The notes: generated from the letters alone by a model not told the origin. 64,000 bases of DNA from Tous-C4FEB sp044356555 (GCA_044356555.1 JBIKWB010000016.1:55843-119842), one strand, 5' to 3'. Shown: positions 1 to 8,721, counted from the stretch's first letter. Translations and numbers: made by a program.

Positions 1-194
1 TCCGCGTGCCGTCGGTGTGGTTTGGCTGTCCGGTGTTGCGACCGCGCTCATGCCGCCAGCAAGCCTAACACGGGGCCGAATGGAAGCCGGAAACACCAGC
101 CAACGAATGGTTTCGGGTATGGGTTTTTTTCAGGGCGCCGGTCAGAAGCACCCGAGGCAACGGGTCCGGCTAAAGGTCCAGTGACGCGCCGGCG

Positions 195-690
195 ACGAGG
201 ACCTGCACCGCGTGGCAGGGCGCGGGGGCACTTTGGGGCCCATGGTGTCGCCGGCGTAGTAGAGCGTGCCGCCGGCGACTTTGATCCAGGAGCCCTTGAC
301 GACGCTGATGGACCGGATTTTGCCGCCGCCGAATGGAGGGGGAACGGTGGGCGGTGGCCATCATCTGAATGCGACCCCGCTGCAGATCGACGCCGCTGCC
401 GGGCATCAAGTCGGGCGCGGGGACCCCGTGCGCGGCAAAGTGATCGGCGAATTCACACTTCGGGACGAGGGCGGCGTAATGGAGACGGACCAGAGTGAAC
501 GCGTCGCAGAGGTTGGTCGTTGTGCGCGTGCGTCGAGAACACGTAGAGGCAGGGGACGGAGGTGAAATCGGTGCGGAGAGCGGGGTTTTCGGAAAGCAGC
601 CGATCGACGACGAGCCCCATGCCGGCGACTTCAATTTGGACGCATGAGTCGCCGAAGAACGTGAGGCGCGGGACGGACCCGGGGTGAAAA
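195..690 (-). pseudogene. Degraded UPF0173-type MBL-fold metal-dependent hydrolase
   Basis: Three reading frames in succession on the minus strand give consecutive pieces of one metallo-beta-lactamase-fold hydrolase. About 690-520 gives LTFFGDSCVQIE, then SENPALRTDF and the metal-binding region STHAHNDQ. About 520-345 in a second frame gives CEFADHFAAHGV and LMPGSGVDLQRGRIQM. About 345-235 in a third frame gives GGGKIRSISVVKGSW and GTLYYAGDT. The order matches the UPF0173 family (G-S-C start, THxHxDH, YxAGDT), which is about 230 residues long. The last histidine of the metal motif is changed to Q and the part after GDT is not recognisable. Two frameshifts plus the missing C-terminus make this a pseudogene. 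Positions 1-195 hold nothing I can interpret. Confidence 0.7.
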
Positions 691-737
691 CGTGGTGGCG
701 CGGGCCGCCGCGCCGCGGACGGCGCGCGGCCGCAGCG

Positions 738-1169
738 TTAACGGGTCGCGACGCAGTGCGACGTATGGTCGTAGGTGATCGTCATCGTAGGATGGGTGCG
801 AAGATCGATGGAGACGGAAGTCACGGGCGCGTGACGGGCGAGGAGCGCGAGGCAGAGCTTGCGGTTCACGACCTCGATGTAGTCGGTCTCGTTCGGGTAG
901 TCTTTGAGAAACGTGAGGATCTCGGTCTTCAAGGCCTCGAAGTCCGGATACTCTTTGTCGCCGATGCCGGAGACGTAAGTGAGTTTGAGGGTGATATCGA
1001 TTACTTGGGGACCCTGATGGTCGAGCGGCACGCGGCGAAGTTCGAGACTGAAGGCCTCGGCGACGCGCGGCGGAGGCGTCGCGGCGGACAACGGGGCGAA
1101 GGAGCAGAGGACGACGAGCACGAGCGCAAGGGCTCGAGAGGAGCAGCGGGACGGGAGTGGGAGTTTCAT
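738..1169 (-). CDS. Small exported protein, faintly FolB-like
   Basis: Encodes 143 residues. Residues 1-30 are a typical signal peptide (positive start, leucine/valine-rich core, small residues before ATPPP), so the mature protein is probably periplasmic. The mature part has an alpha/beta pattern, with YPDFEALKTEILTFL, then EVVNRKLCLALLARH and VTSVSIDLRTHP. This order resembles the fold of dihydroneopterin aldolase (FolB: Y-x-x-L-x-x-x-I, then a helix ending in LL, then V-x-V-x-x-x-K-P). The catalytic residues of FolB are not clearly present, and an exported FolB would be odd. I treat it as a conserved-looking protein of unknown function. The degraded hydrolase follows directly downstream in the same frame after its TAA stop. 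Confidence 0.6.
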   Translation of the reverse strand: MKLPLPSRCSSRALALVLVVLCSFAPLSAATPPPRVAEAFSLELRRVPLDHQGPQVIDITLKLTYVSGIGDKEYPDFEALKTEILTFLKDYPNETDYIEVVNRKLCLALLARHAPVTSVSIDLRTHPTMTITYDHTSHCVATR

Positions 1170-1339
1170 TGGAGAAAAAGGGAGATTGGATCGGGGTCGG
1201 CACTTCGGCGGCGCGGCACCCGGGGTTGAACGCTGGGTGGGCGCCGAAGATCGTTTCGGCGCACGGTGGGCGGGGCGTCGCGACTGGGTTCGGATCGATG
1301 GTTTTCGGGCGGCGCGCCCGGGCGAGTGATCGGGGCGGA

Positions 1340-2323
1340 TCAGCCGGCGACCGGTTTTGAAATCGTGTCGAGGCGCTTCATCACGGCGGGGGTGAGCTTT
1401 TCAACCACGTCGAGGGCGCCGAGATTTTCGGTGAGTTGCTCGGGTCGGGAGGCACCGAGAATGACGGTGCTGACATTTGGGTTCTTGAGACACCAGGCGA
1501 TGCCGAGACGCGGCAGGGTGGTGCCGAGTTCCTCGGCGAGTGTAGCGAATTTCGGGACGGCGGCGAGTTTGGCGGGCGTCTCCGGGTCGTTCAGCACCAT
1601 GTCGCGCAGCCATTCCATCCCGGGAGCGCTCAGGCGGGAATCTTTGGGGATGCCGGCGTTGTATTTGCCAGTGAGCAGACCGCTCGCGAGGGGCGACCAG
1701 ATCGTGGTGCCGAGGCCGTGATCGCGGAAGACCGGGGCGTATTCCTTTTCGACGCGGGTGCGGTGAAACAGGTTGTATTGGGGTTGCTCGGTGATGGGGG
1801 CGTGGAGGTTGTGCGCGGCGCAGAGCCGGAAAGCTTCCTGAAGTTGCACGGTACTCCACTCGCTGGTGCCCCAATAGAGAACTTTGCCCTGGGCGATGAG
1901 GTCGTGCATCGCGCGGCAGGTTTCGAGGATGGGCGTCGTGGGATCAGGGCGGTGGCAATAGAAGAGGTCGAGGTAGTCGACTTGGAGGCGCAGGAGAGCG
2001 GCGTGGCAGGCCTCGAAGAGGTGCTTGCGGGAGAGGCCGGTCTGGTTGGGCTTTTCGTCTTCGCAGCCGAAGTAAGCTTTGCTCGAAACGAGGTAGCTGC
2101 TGCGGCGCCAACCGGATTTTTTCAGGATCGTGCCCATAACGATCTCGGCTTGGCCGGCGGCATAGACCTCGGCGTTGTCGAAAAAGTTGATGCCGGCGTC
2201 GTAGGCGGTGTGCAGGAGCTTCTTGGCCACGGGATCGCCGATTTGTTTGCCGAAGGTGACCCAGGCACCGAAAGAGAGCGCGGAGATTTGGAGGCCGGAG
2301 CGGCCGAGGTTGCGGTAAATCAT
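1340..2323 (-). CDS. Aldo/keto reductase, Kv-beta/YghZ-like
   Basis: A 327-residue NADPH-dependent aldo/keto reductase of the potassium-channel beta-subunit-like group. The catalytic tetrad is visible: D49 and Y54 in FFDNAEVY, K82 in VSSKAYFG and H124 in DLFYCHRPD. The cofactor-binding end has WSPLASGLLTGKY and VILGASRPEQL. Length is normal for the family. It reduces aldehydes or ketones in the cytoplasm. It is the last gene of a minus-strand set behind an MhqD-like esterase and an MhqO-like dioxygenase (110 bp gap), which suggests a role in clearing reactive carbonyls or quinones. The substrate cannot be read from the sequence. Confidence 0.92.
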   Translation of the reverse strand: MIYRNLGRSGLQISALSFGAWVTFGKQIGDPVAKKLLHTAYDAGINFFDNAEVYAAGQAEIVMGTILKKSGWRRSSYLVSSKAYFGCEDEKPNQTGLSRKHLFEACHAALLRLQVDYLDLFYCHRPDPTTPILETCRAMHDLIAQGKVLYWGTSEWSTVQLQEAFRLCAAHNLHAPITEQPQYNLFHRTRVEKEYAPVFRDHGLGTTIWSPLASGLLTGKYNAGIPKDSRLSAPGMEWLRDMVLNDPETPAKLAAVPKFATLAEELGTTLPRLGIAWCLKNPNVSTVILGASRPEQLTENLGALDVVEKLTPAVMKRLDTISKPVAG

Positions 2324-2374
2324 GAGCGGATTCGGTGAGCGGAGTTGGTGGATTGGAGTTCGGGGAGGTTGTGC

Positions 2375-2411
2375 CCACGGAACACACGGAAGACACGGAA
2401 GAATTCAAATA
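2375..2411. repeat. Half copy of CCACGAAACACACGAA-type repeat
   Basis: Reads CCACGGAACACACGGAAGAC and then ACGGAAG. It matches the arms of the longer inverted repeats at 10725-10804 and 16307-16406. It lies in the gap between the aldo/keto reductase and the esterase. Confidence 0.55.
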
Positions 2412-2433
2412 CCGAGAAACGAAATTGGGTGAA

Positions 2434-3048
2434 TTACGGGGCGAGCCAGGATTTGGCGGCGGTGAGATCGGCGGCGGTGAGGCCGTGGGAGGAGGGGACG
2501 AAGGTTTGGGTAACGTCGGCTCCGCCGGCCCGAAGAAGGGCCGCGAGGCGGGGTGGATGGTCGAGCGGGACGATGGGATCGGCGTCGCCGTTGAGAAGGA
2601 GGACGCGTTTGCCGGAGAGGGACGCCGCGGTGGCGGGTTGGCCGAGAACTACCATCGAACGGAGGAGCACAGCGCCGCCGAGGACGGTGGGCCGGAGCTG
2701 GAGGATCGTGGCGGCGATGTTGGCGCCATTGGAGAAACCGATGGCGGTGAGGCGAGTGGGATCGAGACCGTAGTGTGCCGAGGCGGCGGCGATGAAGTCG
2801 GCGAGGGCGTGGGTGCGTCGGGTGACCTCGGCGGGATCGAATACGCCCTCGGCGAGCCGGGCGAAGAAGCGGTTGGCACCGTGTTCGGAGACATCGCCGC
2901 GCGGGCTGAGGACGGCGGCACCAAGCGCAAGGGTGCGAGCAAGCGGAAGGAGGTCGTGCTCGTTGCCGCCGGTGCCGTGGAGGAGCAGGAGCGGCGCGGC
3001 GGCGGGATCGGTGCCGGGTTGGAAGATGTGATGGTAGGAAAAATTCAT
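2434..3048 (-). CDS. Alpha/beta hydrolase, MhqD-like carboxylesterase
   Basis: A 204-residue serine hydrolase of the phospholipase/carboxylesterase group. The oxyanion-hole motif LLLHGTGGNE lies at residues 21-30. The nucleophile is S106 in GFSNG, the acid is probably D157 in NGDADPIV, and the histidine is H188 in PSSHGL. The ATG at 3048 is chosen because the domain begins directly after it. In Bacillus the homologous mhqD sits next to mhqO, and here the gene follows an MhqO-like dioxygenase by 64 bp on the same strand, so the two are probably co-transcribed. The expected role is hydrolysis of a ring-cleavage or ester product during hydroquinone-type stress. Confidence 0.88.
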   Translation of the reverse strand: MNFSYHHIFQPGTDPAAAPLLLLHGTGGNEHDLLPLARTLALGAAVLSPRGDVSEHGANRFFARLAEGVFDPAEVTRRTHALADFIAAASAHYGLDPTRLTAIGFSNGANIAATILQLRPTVLGGAVLLRSMVVLGQPATAASLSGKRVLLLNGDADPIVPLDHPPRLAALLRAGGADVTQTFVPSSHGLTAADLTAAKSWLAP

Positions 3049-3070
3049 CGGGGAGGGAGGAGGATGCGGG

Positions 3071-3089
3071 GCGGGGTCACCCCGCTTAC
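3071..3089. repeat. Short palindrome with TTAC tail
   Basis: GCGGGG-TCA-CCCCGC followed by TTAC, between the dioxygenase stop and the esterase start. It belongs to the scattered hairpin family described under findings. Confidence 0.6.
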
Positions 3090-3112
3090 ATGCGGAAATT
3101 TGAGAACGTAGT

Positions 3113-4069
3113 TCAGTCGATTTTGGGGAGATGGGCTTCGATCTCGGCGCGCTGCGGCTCGTATTGGGCGGGGAGCTTGAGCGCATGGCCGAGCGTCGCG
3201 AGCGGTTCGTCCACGGTGAAGCCGGGGTTGTCGGTCGCGATCTCGAACAGAACGCCCTCGGGTTCGCGGTAGTAGATCGAGTGGAAGTAGTTTCGGTCCA
3301 TGACCGGGCTGACCTGTAGATCGAGGTCGACCAGGATTTTGCGGGCTTCGGCTTGAGTCGCGTCGTCCGGCGTGCGGAAGGCGATGTGGTGGACCGTGCC
3401 GGCGCCCGCAAGGCCGCAGGGAAGAGCTGAGTCGACGAGGAGATCGACGTAGCTGCCGGGTCCGCCGGTGGCGACCGTGTAGCGGGTGCGACCCGGGGAA
3501 GTCTGGGTGGCGCGGTAGCCCATCGGGCCGGTGAGGAGCGCGGCGGTGGGACCGGCTGCGGTGACGGCGAGCGTGATCGAGTGGAAGCCGCGAATACCAT
3601 GGGCGGCGGAGATCTCCGGGTGCGCGTGGGCGGGGCGGGCGTCGGGCTCGGAGGTTGCGATGAGTTCCAAGACGAGGCCGTCGGGATCGGTGAAGGCGAG
3701 GACTTCGTCGCCGAAGCGGACGATGGGCGTGGCGGGAGCGACGCCGTGGGCGCGCAGGCGGGCGGCCCAGAAGTCGAGGCTGCCGGCCGGCACCGAAAAG
3801 GCGGTGGCGTAAGCTTGGCCGTGGCCCGGGCGGCCGCGACGGATGCCGGCCCAAGGGAAAAAGGTAAGGACCGAGCCGGGAGTGCCGACGCTATCGCCGT
3901 AGTAGAGGTGGTAGGTGGTCGGATCGTCGAAGTTCACGGTGCGTTTGATCAGGCGCAGGCCGAGGACGCGCGTGTAGAAATCGACGTTGCGACGGGGATC
4001 ACCGGCGACGGCGGTGACATGGTGGAGGCCGGTGAGACAAACGGTGGCGTTGGGTTTGGAGGAGCTCAT
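3113..4069 (-). CDS. Ring-cleaving dioxygenase, VOC family, MhqO-like
   Basis: A 318-residue protein with two vicinal-oxygen-chelate halves. The N-terminal half starts TGLHHVTAVAGDPRRNVDFY with LGLRLIKRTVNFDDP. The C-terminal half starts GFHSITLAV and contains VHHIAFRTPDDATQ and PEGVLFEIATDNPGF. Metal ligands are the histidines of GLHHVT and VHHIAF and the glutamate of LFEIA. Length matches the MhqO/YfiE group (about 310 residues). The start at 4069 is chosen because the domain starts a few residues later; an upstream extension has no support. It is the first gene of a likely three-gene unit with the esterase and the aldo/keto reductase. Related enzymes open hydroquinone or catechol rings with Fe(II). 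Confidence 0.9.
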   Translation of the reverse strand: MSSSKPNATVCLTGLHHVTAVAGDPRRNVDFYTRVLGLRLIKRTVNFDDPTTYHLYYGDSVGTPGSVLTFFPWAGIRRGRPGHGQAYATAFSVPAGSLDFWAARLRAHGVAPATPIVRFGDEVLAFTDPDGLVLELIATSEPDARPAHAHPEISAAHGIRGFHSITLAVTAAGPTAALLTGPMGYRATQTSPGRTRYTVATGGPGSYVDLLVDSALPCGLAGAGTVHHIAFRTPDDATQAEARKILVDLDLQVSPVMDRNYFHSIYYREPEGVLFEIATDNPGFTVDEPLATLGHALKLPAQYEPQRAEIEAHLPKID

Positions 4070-4260
4070 TCTAATTAATACTTCGATGTTAAAACGATGC
4101 ACGAGGGGACGGGCATGGCAAGAGGCGGGAAGGGTCGCAGAAGCTTGACGGTCAAGATTGGGTGCGGGCGTAATTTCTGCCAGAGCCTCATGTCGGGAAG
4201 GCGACGGACGGAGGGCGGCGGAAAAAGATTCAAACACGCGTTTGACGGAGAGCCAGGGCC

Positions 4261-4276
4261 GGACAGGATGCTGTCC
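4261..4276. promoter_or_regulatory. Candidate operator of the YefM/YoeB pair
   Basis: Perfect inverted repeat GGACAG-GATG-CTGTCC ending two bases before the antitoxin start codon. YefM-type antitoxins repress their own promoter by binding palindromes here, so this is a likely binding site. Not tested. Confidence 0.5.
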
Positions 4277-4278
4277 AT

Positions 4279-4533
4279 ATGAACGCCATCACTTACACGG
4301 CAGCGCGCGAGAATCTCGCCTCGACCATGGATAAAGTCTGCGACGACCGGGAGCCGGTGATCATCACGCGCAACCGGGATCAAGCGGTGGTCATGGTCTC
4401 GCTGGAAGATTACAAGGCGATGGAGGAAACGGCGTATTTGATGCGGAGTCCGGCCAATGCGCGGCGACTTTTGGCTTCGATCAGGCAATTGGAGTCCGGA
4501 CGGGGGAAGATCAGGAAATTGAAGGAAGTCTGA
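4279..4533 (+). CDS. yefM: Type II antitoxin, YefM/Phd family
   Basis: An 84-residue antitoxin. The N-terminal DNA-binding and dimer domain is clear: ITYTAARENLASTMDKVCDD, then PVIITRNRDQAVVMVSLEDY and YLMRSPANARRL, all hallmarks of YefM. The C-terminal tail, rich in charged residues, is the usual toxin-binding part. It neutralises the YoeB ribonuclease encoded 4 bp downstream and, by family knowledge, represses the operon with it. A palindrome lies just upstream. It is isolated from the large toxin-antitoxin array at 57-64 kb. Confidence 0.95.
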   Translation: MNAITYTAARENLASTMDKVCDDREPVIITRNRDQAVVMVSLEDYKAMEETAYLMRSPANARRLLASIRQLESGRGKIRKLKEV

Positions 4534-4537
4534 GGCG

Positions 4538-4807
4538 ATGGCCGCGACTCAGCTGGTTTTTTCGGCCAAGGCGTGGGAGGAATACTTGCATTGGCAGGCG
4601 ACCGACGAGAAGCAGGTTCGACGAATCAACCAGCTCATCAAAGAGGTGGTGCGCGAACCGTTCAGTGGAATCGGCAAGCCCGAGCCGTTGCGACACGCAT
4701 TTCAGGGATATTGGTCGCGGCGAATCGATAGCGAGCATCGCCTAGTTTACAGAGTCGTAGGCGAGCAGCTTTGGGTGGCGCAGGTGCGCTTTCACTATCG
4801 GGGCTAA
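4538..4807 (+). CDS. yoeB: Txe/YoeB-family mRNA interferase toxin
   Basis: An 89-residue RelE-fold toxin. FSAKAWEEYLHWQATDEK, INQLIKEVVREPFSGIGKPE, the active-site region WSRRIDSEHRLVYRV and the final FHYRG are typical of YoeB. The conserved catalytic E, R, H and the C-terminal aromatic/tyrosine residues are all present, so the toxin should be active. YoeB cleaves mRNA on the ribosome. It starts 4 bp after the YefM stop, and the next gene is convergent 23 bp away. Confidence 0.95.
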   Translation: MAATQLVFSAKAWEEYLHWQATDEKQVRRINQLIKEVVREPFSGIGKPEPLRHAFQGYWSRRIDSEHRLVYRVVGEQLWVAQVRFHYRG

Positions 4808-4830
4808 ATCTTGTTCTCGGCTTGGAAGCA

Positions 4831-6840
4831 TTACCAGCCGTAGTTCCGTTTGATGCGGAGGGCTTCGTAGAGGTCAGGGGAGAGCTCGGTGATGAAGCGG
4901 CTTGGGGTCAGCATCATGCCGCCGGGGCCGGCGCGGGAGGCGATCTTCGGGTAGCTCAGATAGAGTTCGTTGCGCGCGCGCGTCACGGCCACGTAGAAGA
5001 GGCGTCGCTCTTCTTCGACGTCGCCGCTCTCGATCGCGCGGCGGCCGGGGAATTGGCCGTCGGCAAGACCGATCAGAAAGACGACGTCATACTCGAGGCC
5101 TTTGGCCTGATGGATCGTCGTGAGTTTCACAGCGTCGGTTTCGGGGTCGACGCGGCGCTCGCTGGTCTCGCCGTTGAGAAGCACGATTTGCGCGAGGAAG
5201 TCCTGCGTCTCCTCGAAGCGTTGGGCAAAGCCGATGAGGGCTTTCAGTTCTTCGAGGCGGTCCACGTAATCGGCGTAGGCGCCTTTGAGGTAGTCGCCAT
5301 ACCAGCCCTCGATGGCGATTTCGACGGTCTCGGGCGGCTTGCGCGTCTGCATCGCCTCGGCGACCTGTTGGAGCGAGCTGCAGAAATTCGGCCAGTCTTC
5401 ACGGGCGTCTTTGGCGACTTTGCTGAGGACGTCGTCGGTCGCCAGGACGTCGATGAAGTTCTTTTGGAGGAGCTGGGCGTTTTCGCGGGCGACGGTGTAG
5501 ATTTTCTGCGCGCCCTTTTCGCCGATTTTGGGGAGAAGAATGGCGATGCGTTGCCAAGCCTGTTCGTCGGCGGGGTTGTAGACGAAGCGGAGAAGGGCGA
5601 TGAGGTCGCGGATGTGTTGGCGCTCGAAAAACTTCACGCCGCTCGTGATCTGGTAGGGGACGGCGGCGCGGGAGAGGGCGAGTTGGATTTCAAGCGCGAG
5701 AAAGTGCGAGCGATAGAGGATGGCGATCTCATTGAGCGAAACGCCGTCGTCTTCGACGAGGGAGCGGATGCGCTTGAGGATGAACTCGGCCTGTTCCCGG
5801 TCGTCCATGGCTTGGACGACGAACGGTTTTTGGGAGTTGGCGCGGTGGGCGCGGAGCTCTTTCTCGAAGTGGCGGCCTTTGGGTTGGGCCTCGAGGACGC
5901 CGTTGGCGAGGGCGAGGATCTGGGGCGTCGAGCGGTAGTTGGTCTCGATGCGGTGGATGACGGTGCCGGGGTGACGCTCGGGAAACGTCATGATGTTTTC
6001 GAAGTCGGCGCCGCGCCATGAGTAGATGCACTGGGCGTCGTCGCCGACGGCCATCACGCGGTGGTGGGCGGCAAGTTTATCGACGATCTGGGCCTGGAGC
6101 GTGTTGGTGTCCTGATACTCGTCGACGAGGACGTGGCGGAAGCGCTGGGCGAAATGTTGGGCGACCTCGGGGGCGTCGCTGAGGAGCTTGAGCCAAAGTT
6201 CGAGCAGGTCGTCGTAGTCGACGACGTTTTGCTCGCGTTTCTTTTTGGCGTAGGCGGCGGCGAAGGGCGGAAAGCGGTGGGAAATCTCGCCGTATTGCGG
6301 GAACTGGTCGGTGACGGTCTGCGCGAGGGAGAGCTGGGTGTTGCGGGCGAGGGAGAGGACGCTGAAGAGCGGACCGGGCTTGGGGTTGGTTTTGTCTTTG
6401 AAAAAGAGTCGGTCCTCGGACTCGACCGTCTGCTTGAGCAGCGACTCGGATTCGTCGGCGTCGAGGATGGTGAAATTTTTTGGCAGGCCGATGGCTTCGC
6501 CGTGCATCCGGAGGGCGCGGTGGCCAATGCCGTGAAAGGTGCCGCCCCAAAAGCGACCGGGCTCGTAGCCGGTGAGCTGTTGCACGCGGTGGAGCATCTC
6601 CTTGGCGGCTTTGTTGGTGAACGTGAGGAGAAGAATTTCCCAGGGCTTCACGCCTTGTGAAATGAGGTAGGCGACGCGGTAGGTGAGGGTGCGGGTTTTG
6701 CCTGAGCCGGCACCGGCGAGGACGAGGATCGGCCCGGGCGGGGCGGTGACCGCGGCAAACTGTTCGTCGTTGAGCAGCGCACGAAAATCAATGGGCGGGA
6801 AGCCGGGGGGGCCGGAAGGGGCGTCGAGTTCGAAATCCAT
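4831..6840 (-). CDS. ATP-dependent 3'-5' DNA helicase, UvrD/Rep/PcrA superfamily
   Basis: A 669-residue SF1A helicase. The Walker A motif LAGAGSGKTRT is at residues 41-51, motif Ia is LTFTNKAAKEM, motif II is LVDEYQDTN, motif III is VGDDAQCIYSWRGAD, motif IV is ETNYRST, motif V is LTTIHQAKGLEYDVVF and motif VI is RRLFYVAVTRARNELYL. All ATPase motifs are intact. Length is slightly short of UvrD/PcrA (about 720), so the C-terminal tail is reduced. It acts in DNA repair and replication-fork processing. It lies 79 bp downstream of proB and probably ends the pyrH-frr-proB unit. Confidence 0.93.
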   Translation of the reverse strand: MDFELDAPSGPPGFPPIDFRALLNDEQFAAVTAPPGPILVLAGAGSGKTRTLTYRVAYLISQGVKPWEILLLTFTNKAAKEMLHRVQQLTGYEPGRFWGGTFHGIGHRALRMHGEAIGLPKNFTILDADESESLLKQTVESEDRLFFKDKTNPKPGPLFSVLSLARNTQLSLAQTVTDQFPQYGEISHRFPPFAAAYAKKKREQNVVDYDDLLELWLKLLSDAPEVAQHFAQRFRHVLVDEYQDTNTLQAQIVDKLAAHHRVMAVGDDAQCIYSWRGADFENIMTFPERHPGTVIHRIETNYRSTPQILALANGVLEAQPKGRHFEKELRAHRANSQKPFVVQAMDDREQAEFILKRIRSLVEDDGVSLNEIAILYRSHFLALEIQLALSRAAVPYQITSGVKFFERQHIRDLIALLRFVYNPADEQAWQRIAILLPKIGEKGAQKIYTVARENAQLLQKNFIDVLATDDVLSKVAKDAREDWPNFCSSLQQVAEAMQTRKPPETVEIAIEGWYGDYLKGAYADYVDRLEELKALIGFAQRFEETQDFLAQIVLLNGETSERRVDPETDAVKLTTIHQAKGLEYDVVFLIGLADGQFPGRRAIESGDVEEERRLFYVAVTRARNELYLSYPKIASRAGPGGMMLTPSRFITELSPDLYEALRIKRNYGW

Positions 6841-6919
6841 GCGGGGGCGCGGGCGAGGGGCGGAAGGCTGGAGGCGTTGGCTTGGTTGGATGGCCGGCGG
6901 GGGCGGCCGGCGCCCAAGG

Positions 6920-8032
6920 TTAGAGGAGGACGAGGTCGTTGCGGTGGACGACTTCGAGGCGCTTGCGGGCGGGGTGCAGAGCGCGGAGAGCGTCGGCCTT
7001 CAGGCCGGCGAGAGCGGGGATTTCTTTGGCCGAGAAATGAGTTTTGCCGCGGGCGAGCACGGTGCCGTCAGGGCCGGCGATGTTGACGATATCGTCGGCG
7101 GCGAAGTCCCCGCGGGCGTGGGTGACGCCGACGGCGAGCAGGCTGCTGCCGCGTTCGCGGAGGATGGGCACGGCGGGGGCGTTGACGAAGATCGTGCCGG
7201 CGGGGCGCTGGAAATACGCGAGCCAGTGTTTCTTGGCATCAAGGGGAATACCGCTTGGGACAAAAAAGGTGCCGGGGCCCGTGCCGCCGAGCAGGCGCGC
7301 GATGATCGCAGGAGCGTCGCCGCTGGCGATGAAGACGCCGCAGCCGGCGCGCGTGGCGAGTTTGGCGGCGGTGATTTTGGAAATCATGCCGCCGGTGGCG
7401 GTCTCGCTGGTGGTGCCGCCGGCCATGGCCTCGATGGAAGGGGTGATTTTTTCCACGACCGGCACGATCTCGCCGGTGCCCTTCAGGTCGATGAGACCGG
7501 GCGCGGTGGAGAGAATGAGGAGGTGATCGGCCTCGACGAGGCTGGCGACGAGGGCGGAGAGGGTATCGTTGTCGCCGAACTTGATTTCAGCGGCGCTCAC
7601 GGTGTCGTTTTCGTTGATGATCGGAATGGCGCCGTAGCCGATGATCTGGCGGAGCGTTTCACGGACGCCGAGGTAGCGGGAGCGGACGCGGAGGTCGTCG
7701 TGGGTGAGGAGAACTTGGGCGACGGTCAGGGTGTGGGGCGCGAAAGCCGTTTGCCAAACCTGCATGAGGCGCGACTGGCCGATGGCGGCGCAGGCCTGTT
7801 TTTTGGAAACGTCTTTGGGCTTTTTGGTGAGCGCGAGCGCGCCCATGCCGAGACCGACGGCGCCGGAGGAGACCACGATCACTTCGGTGCCGGCGGAGCG
7901 GAGTGCGGCAAGCTGAGTGGCGAGGTCGGCGATGCGCTCGGTGTCGAGCTGGCCGATGCCGGAGGTGAGGACGCCGGTGCCGAGTTTGACGACGACGCGC
8001 CGGGGGGCGCGGCTGGAGATTTCTTTTTTCAA
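6920..8032 (-). CDS. proB: Glutamate 5-kinase
   Basis: Encodes 370 residues. It phosphorylates L-glutamate, the first step of proline biosynthesis. The amino-acid-kinase domain (residues 10-255) shows VVVKLGTGVLT, VVSSGAVGLGMGAL, INENDTVS, FGDNDTLSALVA and GGMISKITAAKLA. A C-terminal PUA domain (about 275-365) is present, with GSSLLAVGVT, GDFAADDIVNIAG and GKTHFSAKEI, as in long-form ProB. Length is standard. It lies 80 bp after frr, with a short palindromic repeat in the gap. No proA is visible in the window. Confidence 0.97.
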   Translation of the reverse strand: MKKEISSRAPRRVVVKLGTGVLTSGIGQLDTERIADLATQLAALRSAGTEVIVVSSGAVGLGMGALALTKKPKDVSKKQACAAIGQSRLMQVWQTAFAPHTLTVAQVLLTHDDLRVRSRYLGVRETLRQIIGYGAIPIINENDTVSAAEIKFGDNDTLSALVASLVEADHLLILSTAPGLIDLKGTGEIVPVVEKITPSIEAMAGGTTSETATGGMISKITAAKLATRAGCGVFIASGDAPAIIARLLGGTGPGTFFVPSGIPLDAKKHWLAYFQRPAGTIFVNAPAVPILRERGSSLLAVGVTHARGDFAADDIVNIAGPDGTVLARGKTHFSAKEIPALAGLKADALRALHPARKRLEVVHRNDLVLL

Positions 8033-8078
8033 CGCGGAGGACGCGGAAAGCGCGGGCGGGCAAACGGGCGGCGGGGAA

Positions 8079-8103
8079 GGGCGGGTCGAAGACCCCGCCC
8101 TAC
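8079..8103. repeat. Short palindrome with CTAC tail
   Basis: GGGCGGGTC-GAA-GACCCCGCCC (one bulged base) followed by TACG, between frr and proB. A member of the dispersed hairpin family. Confidence 0.6.
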
Positions 8104-8112
8104 GACTTAGGC

Positions 8113-8658
8113 TCAGACGGTGAGCAGGTCCTTCTCCTTGTGCGCGAGGTGGTCGGCGATGCTCTTGATGGAGGCGTCGGTCGCCGCCTGAATGTCTTTT
8201 TCGAGACGCTTGGCCTCGTCTTCGGGGAGCTTGGCTTTCTTGACCGATTCCATGACGTCGCGGCGGACGTTGCGGACGTGAACGCGGCCTTCCTCGGCGA
8301 GGCGATGGGCGTTCTTTACGAACTCAAGGCGGCGCTCCTTGCTCATGTCGGGCAGCGGAATGCGGATGACTTTGCCGTCGGGGATCGGGTTGAAACCGAG
8401 GTTGGCCTCCTGGATGCCCTTGACGATGTCTTTGATGAGTGAGGTGTCCCACGGCTGAATTTGAATCAGGCGGGCGTCGGGCGTGCTGATGGCAGCGCAT
8501 TGCTTGAGCGGCGTGCGGGAGCCGTAGGCTTCGACCAGCACGGTCTCGACCATGGCCGGGGTGGCTTTCCCGGTGTGGATGGAGCTAAATTCGTGGAGCG
8601 TATGATCCACGGCTTTTTTCATTTTGGCTTGGGCTTCGGCGAGGAAAGGAGAGGACAT
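8113..8658 (-). CDS. frr: Ribosome recycling factor
   Basis: A 181-residue RRF that splits post-termination ribosomes with EF-G. Diagnostic stretches: MKKAVDHTLHEFSSIHTGKA, TPDARLIQIQPWD, LGFNPIPDGKVIRIPLPDMS, ERRLEFVKNAHRLAEEGRV, then NVRRDVMESVKK. Length is close to the usual 185. It follows pyrH by 63 bp on the same strand, the standard pyrH-frr arrangement in bacteria. Confidence 0.98.
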   Translation of the reverse strand: MSSPFLAEAQAKMKKAVDHTLHEFSSIHTGKATPAMVETVLVEAYGSRTPLKQCAAISTPDARLIQIQPWDTSLIKDIVKGIQEANLGFNPIPDGKVIRIPLPDMSKERRLEFVKNAHRLAEEGRVHVRNVRRDVMESVKKAKLPEDEAKRLEKDIQAATDASIKSIADHLAHKEKDLLTV

Positions 8659-8721
8659 GGGTGGAGAAAATTGGGATTAACGATGCGGGATTTTCGGCTT
8701 CTGGAGCGACGGCGTTGGAGG

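Noticed and set aside
22..634. Several overlapping plus-strand frames at the left end
   Set aside because: Composition is that of shadow frames; the minus strand explains the stretch as a broken MBL-fold gene.
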